Source: Parvibaculum sp046297875
Lineage (GTDB): Bacteria > Pseudomonadota > Alphaproteobacteria > Parvibaculales > Parvibaculaceae
DNA length: 64,000 bases
NCBI RefSeq assembly: GCF_046297875.1
Contig: NZ_JBKBHD010000001.1
Location: 2,666,001 to 2,730,000 of the forward strand
Direction: 5' to 3'
Shown: in pieces, positions 36,542 through 45,344 of the stretch
Numbering within the stretch: the stretch's first letter is position 1
How the letters are laid out: every line of letters starts with the position of its first letter
Position numbers and translations under genes: made by a program
The notes under the pieces: model-generated
What the model was told of the DNA's origin: nothing
What the model saw: the letters and a program-made list of their open reading frames with translations, nothing else
Database searches by the model: none

Positions 36542-38593
36542 ATGGCCGCTCCCAAGATGCGCAAATCCGACGACACGACCGACGATCTCTTTGCTGCCGC
36601 GAGCGCCCCGAAGGCGGCCGCCGAGCCTCGCAAGGGTGCGCCCAAAAGCGCCGCCAAGGGCGATGGTTATTCGGCGAAGGATATCGAGGTGCTTGAAGGG
36701 CTAGAGCCCGTGCGGCGGCGCCCCGGCATGTATATCGGCGGCACGGACGAGAAGGCGCTGCATCATCTGTTTGCCGAAGTCCTCGACAATTCGATGGACG
36801 AGGCGGTGGCCGGCCATGCCGACTGGATCGAGGTGACGCTGTCGGAAGATGGCAGCCTCACCGTCGCCGACAATGGCCGCGGCATTCCCGTGGACCCGCA
36901 TCCGAAGTTCAAGAACAAGTCGGCGCTCGAGGTCATCCTCACCACGCTCCACTCGGGCGGCAAATTCGGCGGCAAGGCCTATGCGACGTCGGGCGGCCTC
37001 CACGGCGTCGGCATATCCGTGGTGAATGCGCTTTCGGACCGTTTCGAGGTGGAAGTCGCGCGCGACCAGACGCTCTATACGCAGCGATACGAACGCGGCG
37101 CCCCGAAGACGAAGCTCGAGAACAAGGGTCGTATCCAGAACAGGCGCGGCACGAAAGTGACGTTCCATCCCGATGCCGAGATTTTCGGCAAGGGCGCGCA
37201 TTTCATTCCCAAGCGCCTCTACAAGATGGCGCGGTCGAAGGCCTATCTCTTCGGCGGCGTCGAAATCCGCTGGGCTTGCGCGCCTGAACTGATCGGCGAG
37301 AAGGACCAGACGCCGGCCAACGACGTGCTGCACTTTCCGGGCGGCATTGCCGACTATCTGCGTGCCTCGATCGACGGCTATGACACGGTGACGGCAGAGC
37401 CCTTCACGGGCAAGGTGTCGCGCGCGGGGAGCCACGGCTCGGTCGAATGGGCGATTGCCTGGTTCGGCGGCGGTGACGGTTTCGTCAATTCCTATTGCAA
37501 CACGGTGCCGACCTCCGAAGGCGGCACGCATGAAGCGGGGCTGCGTGCGGCGCTCACCAAGGCGCTCAAATCCTATGGCGACATGGTCGGCAACAAGAAG
37601 GCGGCGCAGGTCCAGGCCGATGACGTACTCGGCACGGCGGGCGCCATGCTCTCCGTCTTCATCCGCGAGCCGGAATTTCAGGGCCAGACCAAGGAGAAGC
37701 TTGCGAGTGCCGAGGCGCAGAAGCTTGTCGAGAAGGCGATCGGCGACCATTTCGACCATTGGCTGACCGCTGCGCCGCAACAGGCGAACAAGCTGCTCGA
37801 CTGGGTGATCGACCGCGCGGACGAACGCATGCGGCGGCGGCAGGAGAAAGACGTCGCGCGCAAGACGGCAACAAGAAAGCTCAGGCTGCCCGGCAAGCTT
37901 GCCGACTGTTCGCAGTCGGCGGCCGATGGCTCGGAAATCTTCATCGTGGAAGGCGACTCGGCCGGCGGCTCCGCCAAGCAGGCGCGTGACCGCGCAAGCC
38001 AGGCCGTGCTGCCGCTGCGCGGCAAGATATTGAACGTCGCCAGCGCGAGCGGCTCCAAGATGGCTCAGAACCAGCAGATCGGCGATCTCATTCAGGCGCT
38101 CGGCGTGCGCACCGGCAATCACTACCGCGACGAGGACTTGCGCTACGACAAGGTCATCATCATGACCGATGCCGACGTGGACGGCGCGCATATCGCCTCG
38201 CTCCTCATCACCTTCTTCTATCGCGAGCTGCCCGGGCTCATTCGCGGCGGGCACCTCTATATGGCGGTGCCGCCGCTCTACAAGATCACGCAGGGCGGCA
38301 AGACGCTTTATGCCCGTGACGACGCACACAAGGACGAGCTTCTGAAAAGCGAATTCACTGGCAAGGGCAAGGTCGAGATCAGCCGCTTCAAGGGCCTTGG
38401 CGAGATGATGCCCGCACAGCTCAAGGAAACCACGATGGCGCGCAGCAAGCGCGTGTTGCTGCGCGTGGTTGTGCCCGACGACGAGGCAAAGGCAACGGCT
38501 GGCGCCATCGACCGGCTGATGGGCAACAAGCCCGAAATGCGCTTCCAGTTCATTCAGGAACATGCCGAATTTGCGCATGATCTGGACATTTAG
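36542..38593 (+). CDS. parE: DNA topoisomerase IV subunit B
   Basis: ATPase subunit of topoisomerase IV, which decatenates daughter chromosomes with ParC. The 683-residue product has a poorly conserved Ala/Lys-rich start of about 45 residues. The GHKL ATPase site follows (EVLDNSMDEA, DNGRGIPV, GGLHGVGISVVNAL). The TOPRIM domain shows EGDSAGGSAKQARDR and the metal-binding DADVDGAHI. Length and motif details favour ParE over GyrB. It is divergently transcribed from the OYE gene. Confidence 0.94.
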   Translation: MAAPKMRKSDDTTDDLFAAASAPKAAAEPRKGAPKSAAKGDGYSAKDIEVLEGLEPVRRRPGMYIGGTDEKALHHLFAEVLDNSMDEAVAGHADWIEVTLSEDGSLTVADNGRGIPVDPHPKFKNKSALEVILTTLHSGGKFGGKAYATSGGLHGVGISVVNALSDRFEVEVARDQTLYTQRYERGAPKTKLENKGRIQNRRGTKVTFHPDAEIFGKGAHFIPKRLYKMARSKAYLFGGVEIRWACAPELIGEKDQTPANDVLHFPGGIADYLRASIDGYDTVTAEPFTGKVSRAGSHGSVEWAIAWFGGGDGFVNSYCNTVPTSEGGTHEAGLRAALTKALKSYGDMVGNKKAAQVQADDVLGTAGAMLSVFIREPEFQGQTKEKLASAEAQKLVEKAIGDHFDHWLTAAPQQANKLLDWVIDRADERMRRRQEKDVARKTATRKLRLPGKLADCSQSAADGSEIFIVEGDSAGGSAKQARDRASQAVLPLRGKILNVASASGSKMAQNQQIGDLIQALGVRTGNHYRDEDLRYDKVIIMTDADVDGAHIASLLITFFYRELPGLIRGGHLYMAVPPLYKITQGGKTLYARDDAHKDELLKSEFTGKGKVEISRFKGLGEMMPAQLKETTMARSKRVLLRVVVPDDEAKATAGAIDRLMGNKPEMRFQFIQEHAEFAHDLDI

Positions 38594-38656
38594 CGGCCAG
38601 AACTGCGCCTTATCCGCCACTTTCCGGATAAAACCATTCGGCCGGACGGGGCTTTA

Positions 38657-38684
38657 TTGACAATTTGTCGATAAGCCGTATGGT
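38657..38684 (+). promoter_or_regulatory. Candidate promoter of the DEAD-box helicase
   Basis: TTGACA, a 16-base spacer, then TATGGT. It predicts a start near 38691 and a leader of about 138 bases. The leader includes a CCTGC/GCAGG repeat (38743-38765) and a GGCCC/GGGCC hairpin (38775-38791). Long structured leaders often mediate cold or autoregulatory control of such helicases. Confidence 0.5.
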
Positions 38685-38828
38685 CCGCGCGACGTAATGC
38701 GGATTCGCGCGGTCGCCATATCACGCGCTGAGACTGCCCGACCCTGCAGGCTTCCGAGCGGCAGGTTCGTCCACGGCCCTGAAAGTGGGCCTTGCGGGCA
38801 GCATATTTAAGGTAATCAGGGCAACTAC

Positions 38829-40373
38829 ATGACATTCGACGAACTCGGCCTTGCGCCGGAGATTCTGAAAGCCGTTTCCGAAAGCGGCTATACGACCCCT
38901 ACCCCCATTCAGGCTCAGGCCATTCCGCAGGTGCTTGCGGGCCGCGACGTTCTAGGCATTGCGCAGACTGGCACCGGCAAGACCGCCTCCTTCACCCTGC
39001 CAATGATCGACAAGCTGTCGCGCGGCCGGGCGCGGGCGCGGATGCCGCGCTCTCTCATTCTCGAACCGACGCGCGAACTTGCCGCGCAGGTGGCCGAGAA
39101 TTTCGAGACCTACGGCAAGTACAACAAGCTTTCGATGGCGCTGCTCATCGGCGGCGTTTCCTTCGGCGACCAGGACAAGAAACTCGACCGTGGTGTCGAT
39201 GTTCTTATCGCGACGCCGGGCCGCCTGCTCGACCATTGCTCGCGCGGCAAGGTGCTGCTGACGGGCGTCCAAATCCTCGTGATCGACGAAGCCGACCGCA
39301 TGCTCGATATGGGCTTCATTCCGGACATCGAGGAAATCTGCAAGAAGCTGCCCTTCACGCGGCAGACGCTTTTCTTCTCGGCCACCATGCCGCCGGAAAT
39401 CCAGCGCCTCACGGATACTTTCCTGCACAATCCGGAACGTATCGAAGTTGCCCGTATCTCATCTGCCAATGCGACGATCCGCCAGGCGCTGGTGAAGACC
39501 ACGAAGGAAGGCAAGCGGGCGAAGCTCGAAAGCATTATCGAGAAAGAGAACGTCAAGAACGCGATCATCTTCTGCAATCGCAAGCGCGACGTGGCGACGC
39601 TCGAACGCGCGCTGCAGAAGGCAGGCCTTTCCGCGGGCGCCATTCACGGCGACCTCGACCAATCGGTGCGGACGCGGACGCTGGACGGTTTCCGCAAGGG
39701 CGATATCCGCCTCCTCGTTGCGAGCGACGTGGCGGCGCGCGGCCTCGACATTCCCGATGTGAGCCACGTCTTCAACTATGACGTGCCGACCCATGCCGAA
39801 GACTATGTCCACCGCATCGGCCGCACGGGGCGCGCCGGCAAGAGCGGCACCGCCTATACGCTTGCGACGCGCGAGGACGGCAAATATCTCGCCGCCATCG
39901 AAAAGCTGATCGGCAATCCGATCCCGGAAGACGATGCGAAGCCGGCCGCAAAGGCCGATGTTCCCGCATCGGACGCGCCGGAAGCGGAAGCCCCCGAGTC
40001 ACAGGGCGAAGAGCAGGAAGCGCCAAAACGCAGCCGCTCGCGCCGCGGCGGACGCGGACGCAGTGCCGCGAAGGAAGAAACCGCAGTCGAGACTTTGGAC
40101 GCCATTGCCGAAGCACCGGCCGAGCAGCCTGCCGAAAGAACTGAACGCCCCGCCGCGCGGGAAGAGACGCCCCGCCGCGCCGAAGCGCCGAAGCGCGACG
40201 ACCGCTCGAACCGCCATAGCGGTGATCGCAGTCGCGAGCGGGACCGCGACGATGACAATCGCGTGGTCGGTCTTGGCGATCATGTCCCTGCCTTCATTCT
40301 CCGCGCAGTGAAGCTGCCGAAGAAGACGAAGGACACGGACGACGAAATCGAAATCGAGTCCGAAGACGCCTGA
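38829..40373 (+). CDS. DEAD-box RNA helicase, RhlE-like
   Basis: ATP-dependent RNA helicase, likely acting in RNA decay or ribosome assembly. The core (residues 1-370) carries all family motifs: Q-motif TPTPIQAQAIP, AQTGTGKT, PTRELAAQ, VIDEADRML, SATMP, VASDVAARGLDIP and HRIGRTGRAG. The 140-residue tail is low-complexity. It alternates acidic Ala/Pro/Glu stretches with Arg-rich ones (KRSRSRRGGRGRSAAKEE, NRHSGDRSRERDRDDDNR), then ends in a distinct segment VVGLGDHVPAFILRAVKLP and an acidic end. Rho-independent termination follows at 40400. Confidence 0.93.
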   Translation: MTFDELGLAPEILKAVSESGYTTPTPIQAQAIPQVLAGRDVLGIAQTGTGKTASFTLPMIDKLSRGRARARMPRSLILEPTRELAAQVAENFETYGKYNKLSMALLIGGVSFGDQDKKLDRGVDVLIATPGRLLDHCSRGKVLLTGVQILVIDEADRMLDMGFIPDIEEICKKLPFTRQTLFFSATMPPEIQRLTDTFLHNPERIEVARISSANATIRQALVKTTKEGKRAKLESIIEKENVKNAIIFCNRKRDVATLERALQKAGLSAGAIHGDLDQSVRTRTLDGFRKGDIRLLVASDVAARGLDIPDVSHVFNYDVPTHAEDYVHRIGRTGRAGKSGTAYTLATREDGKYLAAIEKLIGNPIPEDDAKPAAKADVPASDAPEAEAPESQGEEQEAPKRSRSRRGGRGRSAAKEETAVETLDAIAEAPAEQPAERTERPAAREETPRRAEAPKRDDRSNRHSGDRSRERDRDDDNRVVGLGDHVPAFILRAVKLPKKTKDTDDEIEIESEDA

Positions 40374-40399
40374 TCCTTCCGATCTTACGAAATGAAAAA

Positions 40400-40419
40400 G
40401 GCGGCTCTCGCGAGCCGCC
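40400..40419. terminator. Bidirectional terminator between helicase and aldehyde dehydrogenase
   Basis: GGCGGCTC, a TCGC loop and GAGCCGCC are flanked by AAAAA on the left and TTTTCTTTTT on the right. It can terminate both converging genes. Confidence 0.92.
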
Positions 40420-40443
40420 TTTTCTTTTTGGCTGTGAGGCCGG

Positions 40444-41907
40444 TTATTTCTTGATCATGCTGGCGAGGGTCTTCCGCGTCTTCGCGCCGTAGGGCGGGCG
40501 GAACATCTCGGCGACCATCTTCGCCTTCGACTGCGTATAGATCGCCTTCGCATGGCTGAAGGTGCGGAAGCCGTCGAGCCCATGATAGGCGCCCATGCCG
40601 GACGGGCCGACGCCACCGAAAGGCAGGTCTTCCATCGAGACATGCATGATGACGTCATTGAGCGTTACGCCGCCCGACGTCGTGCGGTCGAGCACCTGGC
40701 GCTGCTCGGCCTGATCGTCGCCAAAGAAATAGAGCCCGAGCGGACGATCTTTCGCGTTCACGTAGCCGATCGCCTCGTCCATTTCCTTGTAGGTCTTGAC
40801 CGGAAGCAGCGGGCCGAAAATCTCGTCCTGCATGATCTTCATGTCTTCAGTCGGGTTCAGCACCAGCGTCGGCGGAATCTTGTGCGCCTGCTGCTGGCTG
40901 AAGTCTTCATTCGCCGGGTTGATCTCGACGATCTTCGCACCCTTGCTCCGCGCATCCTCGATATAGGAATTGAGGCGGTCGTAGTGGCGCTGGTTGATGA
41001 TCGAGGTGTAGTCCGGATTATCCTTCATGGTCGGCAGCATCTTCGTCACGGCCTTGGTGGCCTCGGAGACGAATTCGTCCACCTTGCCTTCCGGCACATA
41101 GACATAGTCCGGCGCGAGGCAGATCTGGCCGGCATTCAGCACCTTACCGTTCATGATGCGGGCGGCCGCATCGTCGATCTTCGCCGATTTCGACACGATG
41201 ACCGGCGATTTGCCGCCGAGCTCCAGCGTCAGCGGCACGAGGTTCTCAGCCGCGGCGCGCATGACGTGATAGGCGATGGAGGTCGCGCCGGTGAAGAGAA
41301 GATGGTCGAAGGGCTGGCGCGAGAAGGCCTCGCCGACGGCCGGGCCGCCGGTGATGACCGCGACTTCGGTTTCGTCATAAGCCGCATGAAGCAGGCGCGC
41401 CATGAGCTCGGAGGTCGCGGGCGTGAATTCCGACGGCTTGATCATGGCCCGGTTGCCTGCCGCGAAGACTCCGGCAAGCGGCGTCCAGGTGAGGTTCACC
41501 GGGAAGTTCCAGGGGCTGATGATCCCGACCGTGCCGAGCGGCTGATATTCCACCCGCGCCTTGGCGCCGAGGAGGTTCAGCGGGAACTGCACTTTCCGCT
41601 TTTCCGGCTTCATCCACTGGCGCAGATGCTTCTTGGCGTGCTTGAGCGGCCCGATGGAGCCCATGACGTCTGTCAGCAGGGTCTGCTCATGGCTGCGATG
41701 GCCGAAATCGGAGGCGATTGCTTCGACGATTTCCTTCTGGTTATCGACCAGAATGGCAATCGCCCTGTCGATCCAGTCGATGCGGCGCTCGGCACTGGCC
41801 GGGCCTTCCTTGATATGCGCCACTTTCTGCTTGTCGAGAATGGCGCGGATCGAGGCCGAAATCGTGGCCGAATCCGCTTCGCGCGATGTCTGCTCCGCCA
41901 AGCTCAT
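40444..41907 (-). CDS. Aldehyde dehydrogenase, coniferyl-aldehyde-dehydrogenase-like
   Basis: NAD(P)-dependent oxidation of an aldehyde to an acid. The ATG at 41907 has an AGGAGG ribosome site and gives 487 residues. The oxyanion Asn is in SPWNFPVNL, the general base Glu in LELGGKSP, and the catalytic Cys in AGQICLAPDYVYV. The last motif is typical of the CalB/class-3 fatty-aldehyde group rather than betaine aldehyde dehydrogenases. The likely substrates are long-chain or aromatic aldehydes. An upstream in-frame extension is not credible. Confidence 0.92.
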   Translation of the reverse strand: MSLAEQTSREADSATISASIRAILDKQKVAHIKEGPASAERRIDWIDRAIAILVDNQKEIVEAIASDFGHRSHEQTLLTDVMGSIGPLKHAKKHLRQWMKPEKRKVQFPLNLLGAKARVEYQPLGTVGIISPWNFPVNLTWTPLAGVFAAGNRAMIKPSEFTPATSELMARLLHAAYDETEVAVITGGPAVGEAFSRQPFDHLLFTGATSIAYHVMRAAAENLVPLTLELGGKSPVIVSKSAKIDDAAARIMNGKVLNAGQICLAPDYVYVPEGKVDEFVSEATKAVTKMLPTMKDNPDYTSIINQRHYDRLNSYIEDARSKGAKIVEINPANEDFSQQQAHKIPPTLVLNPTEDMKIMQDEIFGPLLPVKTYKEMDEAIGYVNAKDRPLGLYFFGDDQAEQRQVLDRTTSGGVTLNDVIMHVSMEDLPFGGVGPSGMGAYHGLDGFRTFSHAKAIYTQSKAKMVAEMFRPPYGAKTRKTLASMIKK

Positions 41908-42227
41908 CTGAAACCTCCTGGTGCGCGGCGCCTCTGGGGGAATATGCCGCCTGATTACCCTGCCCTGCGGGCCGCCATTTTTGACGGCCCTTCCGGCCCT
42001 CACGGAGCCGGATTTTCACGAAATATACATAACTACGGCCGCTTTGAGAGCCCCTTTGAGGCCGGTTCCGGCAGGTCGAGGCATTTCCGCAACGGCGGGC
42101 TCCGTCCACCGGAAAAAAACAACCGTTTTCGGCTCGATTTACACTCAAGTAACCGGAATTGCCTAGCTTGGCCTTGTCGATTCCAGTCGACGAACGGATA
42201 GCGCCGATACGGGGGATTGCAGTCGTG

Positions 42228-43283
42228 ATGCAGGCTGAAGACATGGAGTTTGCGGGCCAGTGGAGCGCGGAGGCCCTCCGGCTGATGCAGGAAAACGCCA
42301 TCCCGCCGATCCCCGACAATTATGCGGTGTGGTTCCGCTATGCGTCCGGCCGCCTGCCGGAGCTCAACAAAGAAATCGATGAAAAGACTGCGAGCGGTCT
42401 GCCGGTAGATCTCGACCTGACGCTTGATCTCCAGCGGCGCTACTTTTCGGATGAGAAGTTGACCGATGTCACGCTTCACACCGGCACCAAGCTCAATACG
42501 GAAGTCGACCAGATCCTTAGGATCATAGAAGAAACGGTCGGCAACTCCACCGCCCTCGGCGCCAGCGTTCGTCAGGCAAGCGAAGGCCTCTCAAACCAGT
42601 CGACGCCGGGCGACGTGCTGAAAGCCGTTGAGGCGATCGTCACCGCGTCGCGCAAGATGGAAGAGCGCAGTGCCGAACTTGAAGAGCATTTACATTCCAC
42701 AAAGCGCGAACTCAACGAACTTCAGGACAACCTTGAAAAGGCCCAATCGGAAGCGCGAACCGACGGCCTTACGGGTATTGCCAACCGCAAGGCATTCGAC
42801 GAAGCCATCGAACGCGAAATGGCGGGTGCGCGTCAGAGCGGCAAGCCGCTTTGCCTCGTTGTCGGCGACATTGACCACTTCAAGAAATTCAACGACACAT
42901 TCGGCCACCGTACCGGCGACCAGGTGCTTCGTCTCGTTGCGAGCTGCCTGAAGAATGGCGCCGCGGAAGGCCACGTTGCGGCGCGCTACGGCGGCGAGGA
43001 ATTCGCGCTCATCATGCCGGCAACCGATCTCGCTACGGCGGAAACGATCGCCAACAAGATCCGTGAGACCGTGAAGGCGCGCGAACTGGTGAAGCGCTCA
43101 ACCGGCGAGTCCCTCGGGCGTGTGACCATGTCGATGGGCATCAGCCTGTTCCGGCCCGACGATGCCGCGCCCTCGCTCATCGAACGGGCGGACCAGTGCC
43201 TCTATCAGGCCAAGCATGCCGGCCGGAATCGTGTGATTGCCGAGGACGCGGGCGCCGAGATGCCCAAGGCACTCGCGGGCTGA
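42228..43283 (+). CDS. Diguanylate cyclase (GGDEF domain)
   Basis: Synthesises cyclic di-GMP from two GTP. From the ATG at 42228 the product is 351 residues; a GTG one codon earlier is possible. The first 150 residues are an uncharacterised helical sensor region (MQENAIPPIPDNYAVWFRY), followed by a coiled-coil of about 45 residues (KMEERSAELEEHLHSTKREL). The GGDEF domain starts at DGLTGIANRKAFDE. Its active signature is RYGGEEFAL near residue 255, so catalysis is expected. The RxxD feedback-inhibition site five residues upstream is absent. No transmembrane helix is seen; it is likely cytoplasmic. Confidence 0.92.
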   Translation: MQAEDMEFAGQWSAEALRLMQENAIPPIPDNYAVWFRYASGRLPELNKEIDEKTASGLPVDLDLTLDLQRRYFSDEKLTDVTLHTGTKLNTEVDQILRIIEETVGNSTALGASVRQASEGLSNQSTPGDVLKAVEAIVTASRKMEERSAELEEHLHSTKRELNELQDNLEKAQSEARTDGLTGIANRKAFDEAIEREMAGARQSGKPLCLVVGDIDHFKKFNDTFGHRTGDQVLRLVASCLKNGAAEGHVAARYGGEEFALIMPATDLATAETIANKIRETVKARELVKRSTGESLGRVTMSMGISLFRPDDAAPSLIERADQCLYQAKHAGRNRVIAEDAGAEMPKALAG

Positions 43284-43423
43284 CAAACCCTCCCGCCCAA
43301 TCCTGATCTTTGACGCAGCGGAAGGCTCGCTTCCGCGATTTGCGCCGCCACGGGCTTTCGCTATGGCGGTGCGAAGGCTATTTTCGGGGCCGGGTAAACC
43401 CAGGCAGCCAGATAGCAGGGATC

Positions 43424-44215
43424 ATGGAAACGCTTACGCTCGACATTCAGGACGGCCTCGCAATCGTCACGCTCAATCGCCCGGACGTGCTGAACAGCAT
43501 CAACACCAAGCTGATCGACGAAATGCGCGAGACGGTGGCGGCAATCGCCGCCAACAAGGATGCTCGCGTGATGCTGATGACGGGTGCGGGCCGCGGCTTC
43601 TGCGCGGGCGCCGACCTTGCCGAACAAGGCTCGCGCGGCAGCGACATGAGCATCGGCCAGGGCGTGGCGCATGGCATGACCTATCGCTTCAACCCGATGA
43701 TGCGCGAGCTTTATGCGCTTCAGAAGCCGATCGTCGCTGCCGTTAACGGCATCACGGCAGGCGGCGGCGTCGGCCTTGCGCTTGCGGCCGACATTGTGAT
43801 CGCCGCGAAGAGCGCCTCCTTCGTGCAGGTTTTCGGACCGCGTCTCGGCCTCATTCCCGATCTCGGCTGCACCTGGCAGCTGCCGCGACTCGTTGGCCGC
43901 GCCCGCGCGCTCGGCCTTGCGCTGACCGGAGACAAGCTCTCCGCAGAACAGGCCGCCGAATGGGGGCTCATCTGGAAATGCGTCGAGGACGAGGCGCTGA
44001 TGGGCGAAGCCCGCGCTGTCGCCACCAAACTCGCCAAGGGACCGACCAACGCCTTTGCCGAAATCCGCAAGGCGATCGATGCGGGCGCCGGCAACAGCTA
44101 TTCGGCGCAGCTCGACCACGAGCGCGACGTGCAAGGCAAGCTCGGCGATCACCCGAATTTCGCGGAAGGCGTCAAATCCTTCCTGACGAAGCGGGAACCA
44201 GAATTCAAAGCCTGA
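43424..44215 (+). CDS. Enoyl-CoA hydratase/isomerase family protein, PaaG-like (first copy)
   Basis: Crotonase-fold enzyme of 263 residues acting on acyl-CoA, probably in beta-oxidation or aromatic degradation. The oxyanion-hole segments are TGAGRGFCAGADLAEQG and AVNGITAGGGVGLALAADIV. At the active-site position the sequence is GLIPDLGCTWQLPRLVG. A single acidic residue in PD replaces the two Glu of true hydratases, as in PaaG-type isomerases. The ATG at 43424 is preferred over upstream options. A paralog follows 35 bases downstream. Confidence 0.88.
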   Translation: METLTLDIQDGLAIVTLNRPDVLNSINTKLIDEMRETVAAIAANKDARVMLMTGAGRGFCAGADLAEQGSRGSDMSIGQGVAHGMTYRFNPMMRELYALQKPIVAAVNGITAGGGVGLALAADIVIAAKSASFVQVFGPRLGLIPDLGCTWQLPRLVGRARALGLALTGDKLSAEQAAEWGLIWKCVEDEALMGEARAVATKLAKGPTNAFAEIRKAIDAGAGNSYSAQLDHERDVQGKLGDHPNFAEGVKSFLTKREPEFKA

Positions 44216-44250
44216 TACTCAAAATTCAAAACCGGAACAGGGAGAAGATA

Positions 44251-45042
44251 ATGGACTTCGAACGCGCAAGGCTCGATATCGAAGGGAGCGTGGGCATCCT
44301 CACGCTCAATCACCCGGAAGTGATGAATGCTGTGTCGCCGGAAATGCTCCGCGGTCTGATGCTCGCCATGGATCAGGTGGAAGACCCAAAGAACGGCATC
44401 CGCTGCCTGTTGATGACGGGCGAAGGACGCGGCTTCTGCACGGGCGCCAATCTGCAGGGGCGCGGCGACAATTCCGGCGCGCGGCCCGATGCGGGCTCGG
44501 CGCTCGAAACCATGTATCATCCTTTCCTGCGGCGTCTGCGCAATCTCAACATGCCTTTCGTGACCGCGGTGAACGGGCCGGCAGCCGGCGTTGGCATGAG
44601 CTTCGCGCTGATGGGCGACCTCGTGCTCTGCGCGCGCTCGTCCTATTTCCTGCAGGCCTTCCGCCGCATCGGCCTTGTGCCGGATGGCGGCTCGACCTGG
44701 ATCCTGCCACGTCTCGTCGGCAAGGCGCGCGCCATGGAACTCTCGCTGCTGGGCGAGAAACTGCCTGCGGAAACTGCGCTGCAGTGGGGCCTCGTCAACC
44801 GCGTCTATGACGACGAAGAGCTGATGGACGAAGCAAAGGTGCTCGCCGCCGATCTCGCCAGCGGCCCGACCAAGACGCTCGGCATGATCCGCCAGCTCTA
44901 TTGGGAAAGCACGGACAACACCTATGAAGAGCAGCTCAATCTCGAGCGGCAGCTTCAGCGCACTGCGGGCTATGGCGAGGATTTCAAGGAAGGCGTACGC
45001 GCCTTCCTCGAGAAGCGTCCGGCGCAGTTTAAGGGCAACTAA
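44251..45042 (+). CDS. Enoyl-CoA hydratase/isomerase family protein, PaaG-like (second copy)
   Basis: A second 263-residue crotonase, similar in size and layout to the preceding one and surely cotranscribed with it. Ribosome site AGGGAGAAG precedes the ATG at 44251. Oxyanion segments are TGEGRGFCTGANLQGRG and AVNGPAAGVGMSFALMGDLV, and the active-site strand is GLVPDGGSTWILPRLVG. The matching order and lengths point to tandem duplication followed by divergence. Individual substrates cannot be assigned. Confidence 0.9.
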   Translation: MDFERARLDIEGSVGILTLNHPEVMNAVSPEMLRGLMLAMDQVEDPKNGIRCLLMTGEGRGFCTGANLQGRGDNSGARPDAGSALETMYHPFLRRLRNLNMPFVTAVNGPAAGVGMSFALMGDLVLCARSSYFLQAFRRIGLVPDGGSTWILPRLVGKARAMELSLLGEKLPAETALQWGLVNRVYDDEELMDEAKVLAADLASGPTKTLGMIRQLYWESTDNTYEEQLNLERQLQRTAGYGEDFKEGVRAFLEKRPAQFKGN

Positions 45043-45045
45043 TTC

Positions 45046-45114
45046 TCAGGCGATGATGCAGCTTGCGAGCAGCGCGAGAAACATCATCGCTATGAAGAAG
45101 ATCATGTGAGGCAT
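45046..45114 (-). CDS. Possible 22-residue hydrophobic peptide
   Basis: A tiny ATG frame with a GAGAGGG ribosome site 4-5 bases upstream. The product begins MPHMIFFIAMM, is almost wholly hydrophobic, and has one Cys near the end, so it would be a single membrane helix. Type I toxin-like peptides and small membrane regulators look like this, but so can chance. It is too short for codon statistics. Confidence 0.3.
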   Translation of the reverse strand: MPHMIFFIAMMFLALLASCIIA

Positions 45115-45137
45115 TTTGCCCTCTCCCGCCGCGCGCT

Positions 45138-45344
45138 TCAGGCTCTGGAGCGCGCGGATTTCCTTTTGGCTGCTTTTTGCTTCGGTGTGCGTTTCTTTGG
45201 CGCCGGTTTTGACGCCTTCTGTGCTGTGCCAGATGGTTTGAGGAGGCGGGGAATATCGGGATTAGGCGGGATTTCGTAGGATTTGGCGGGACTTAGGGGC
45301 ATTGGGCGGAAATTCGCCGTGCCAGATGGTTTCGCGTGAAACAT
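45138..45344 (-). CDS. Hypothetical short basic ORF
   Basis: From the ATG at 45344 the product is 68 residues. Its C-terminal third is Lys/Ala/Arg-rich (KPAPKKRTPKQKAAKRKS), resembling a nucleic-acid-binding tail. KPSGTA occurs twice because of a 14-base DNA repeat. The coding status is doubtful, since the middle is low-complexity Pro/Ser and the start codon abuts the parS-like palindrome. A TTG at 45380 would add 12 residues. No family is recognised. Confidence 0.3.
   Translation of the reverse strand: MFHAKPSGTANFRPMPLSPAKSYEIPPNPDIPRLLKPSGTAQKASKPAPKKRTPKQKAAKRKSARSRA

Noticed and set aside
34002..36704. A 900-residue plus-strand open frame opposite the DASS transporter and OYE genes
   Set aside because: It crosses two well-supported genes and the start of parE in a different frame, has charged low-complexity composition, and no ribosome site.
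36701..38620. A 639-residue minus-strand frame opposite parE
   Set aside because: It is an antisense shadow typical of high-GC coding DNA; parE has all catalytic motifs.
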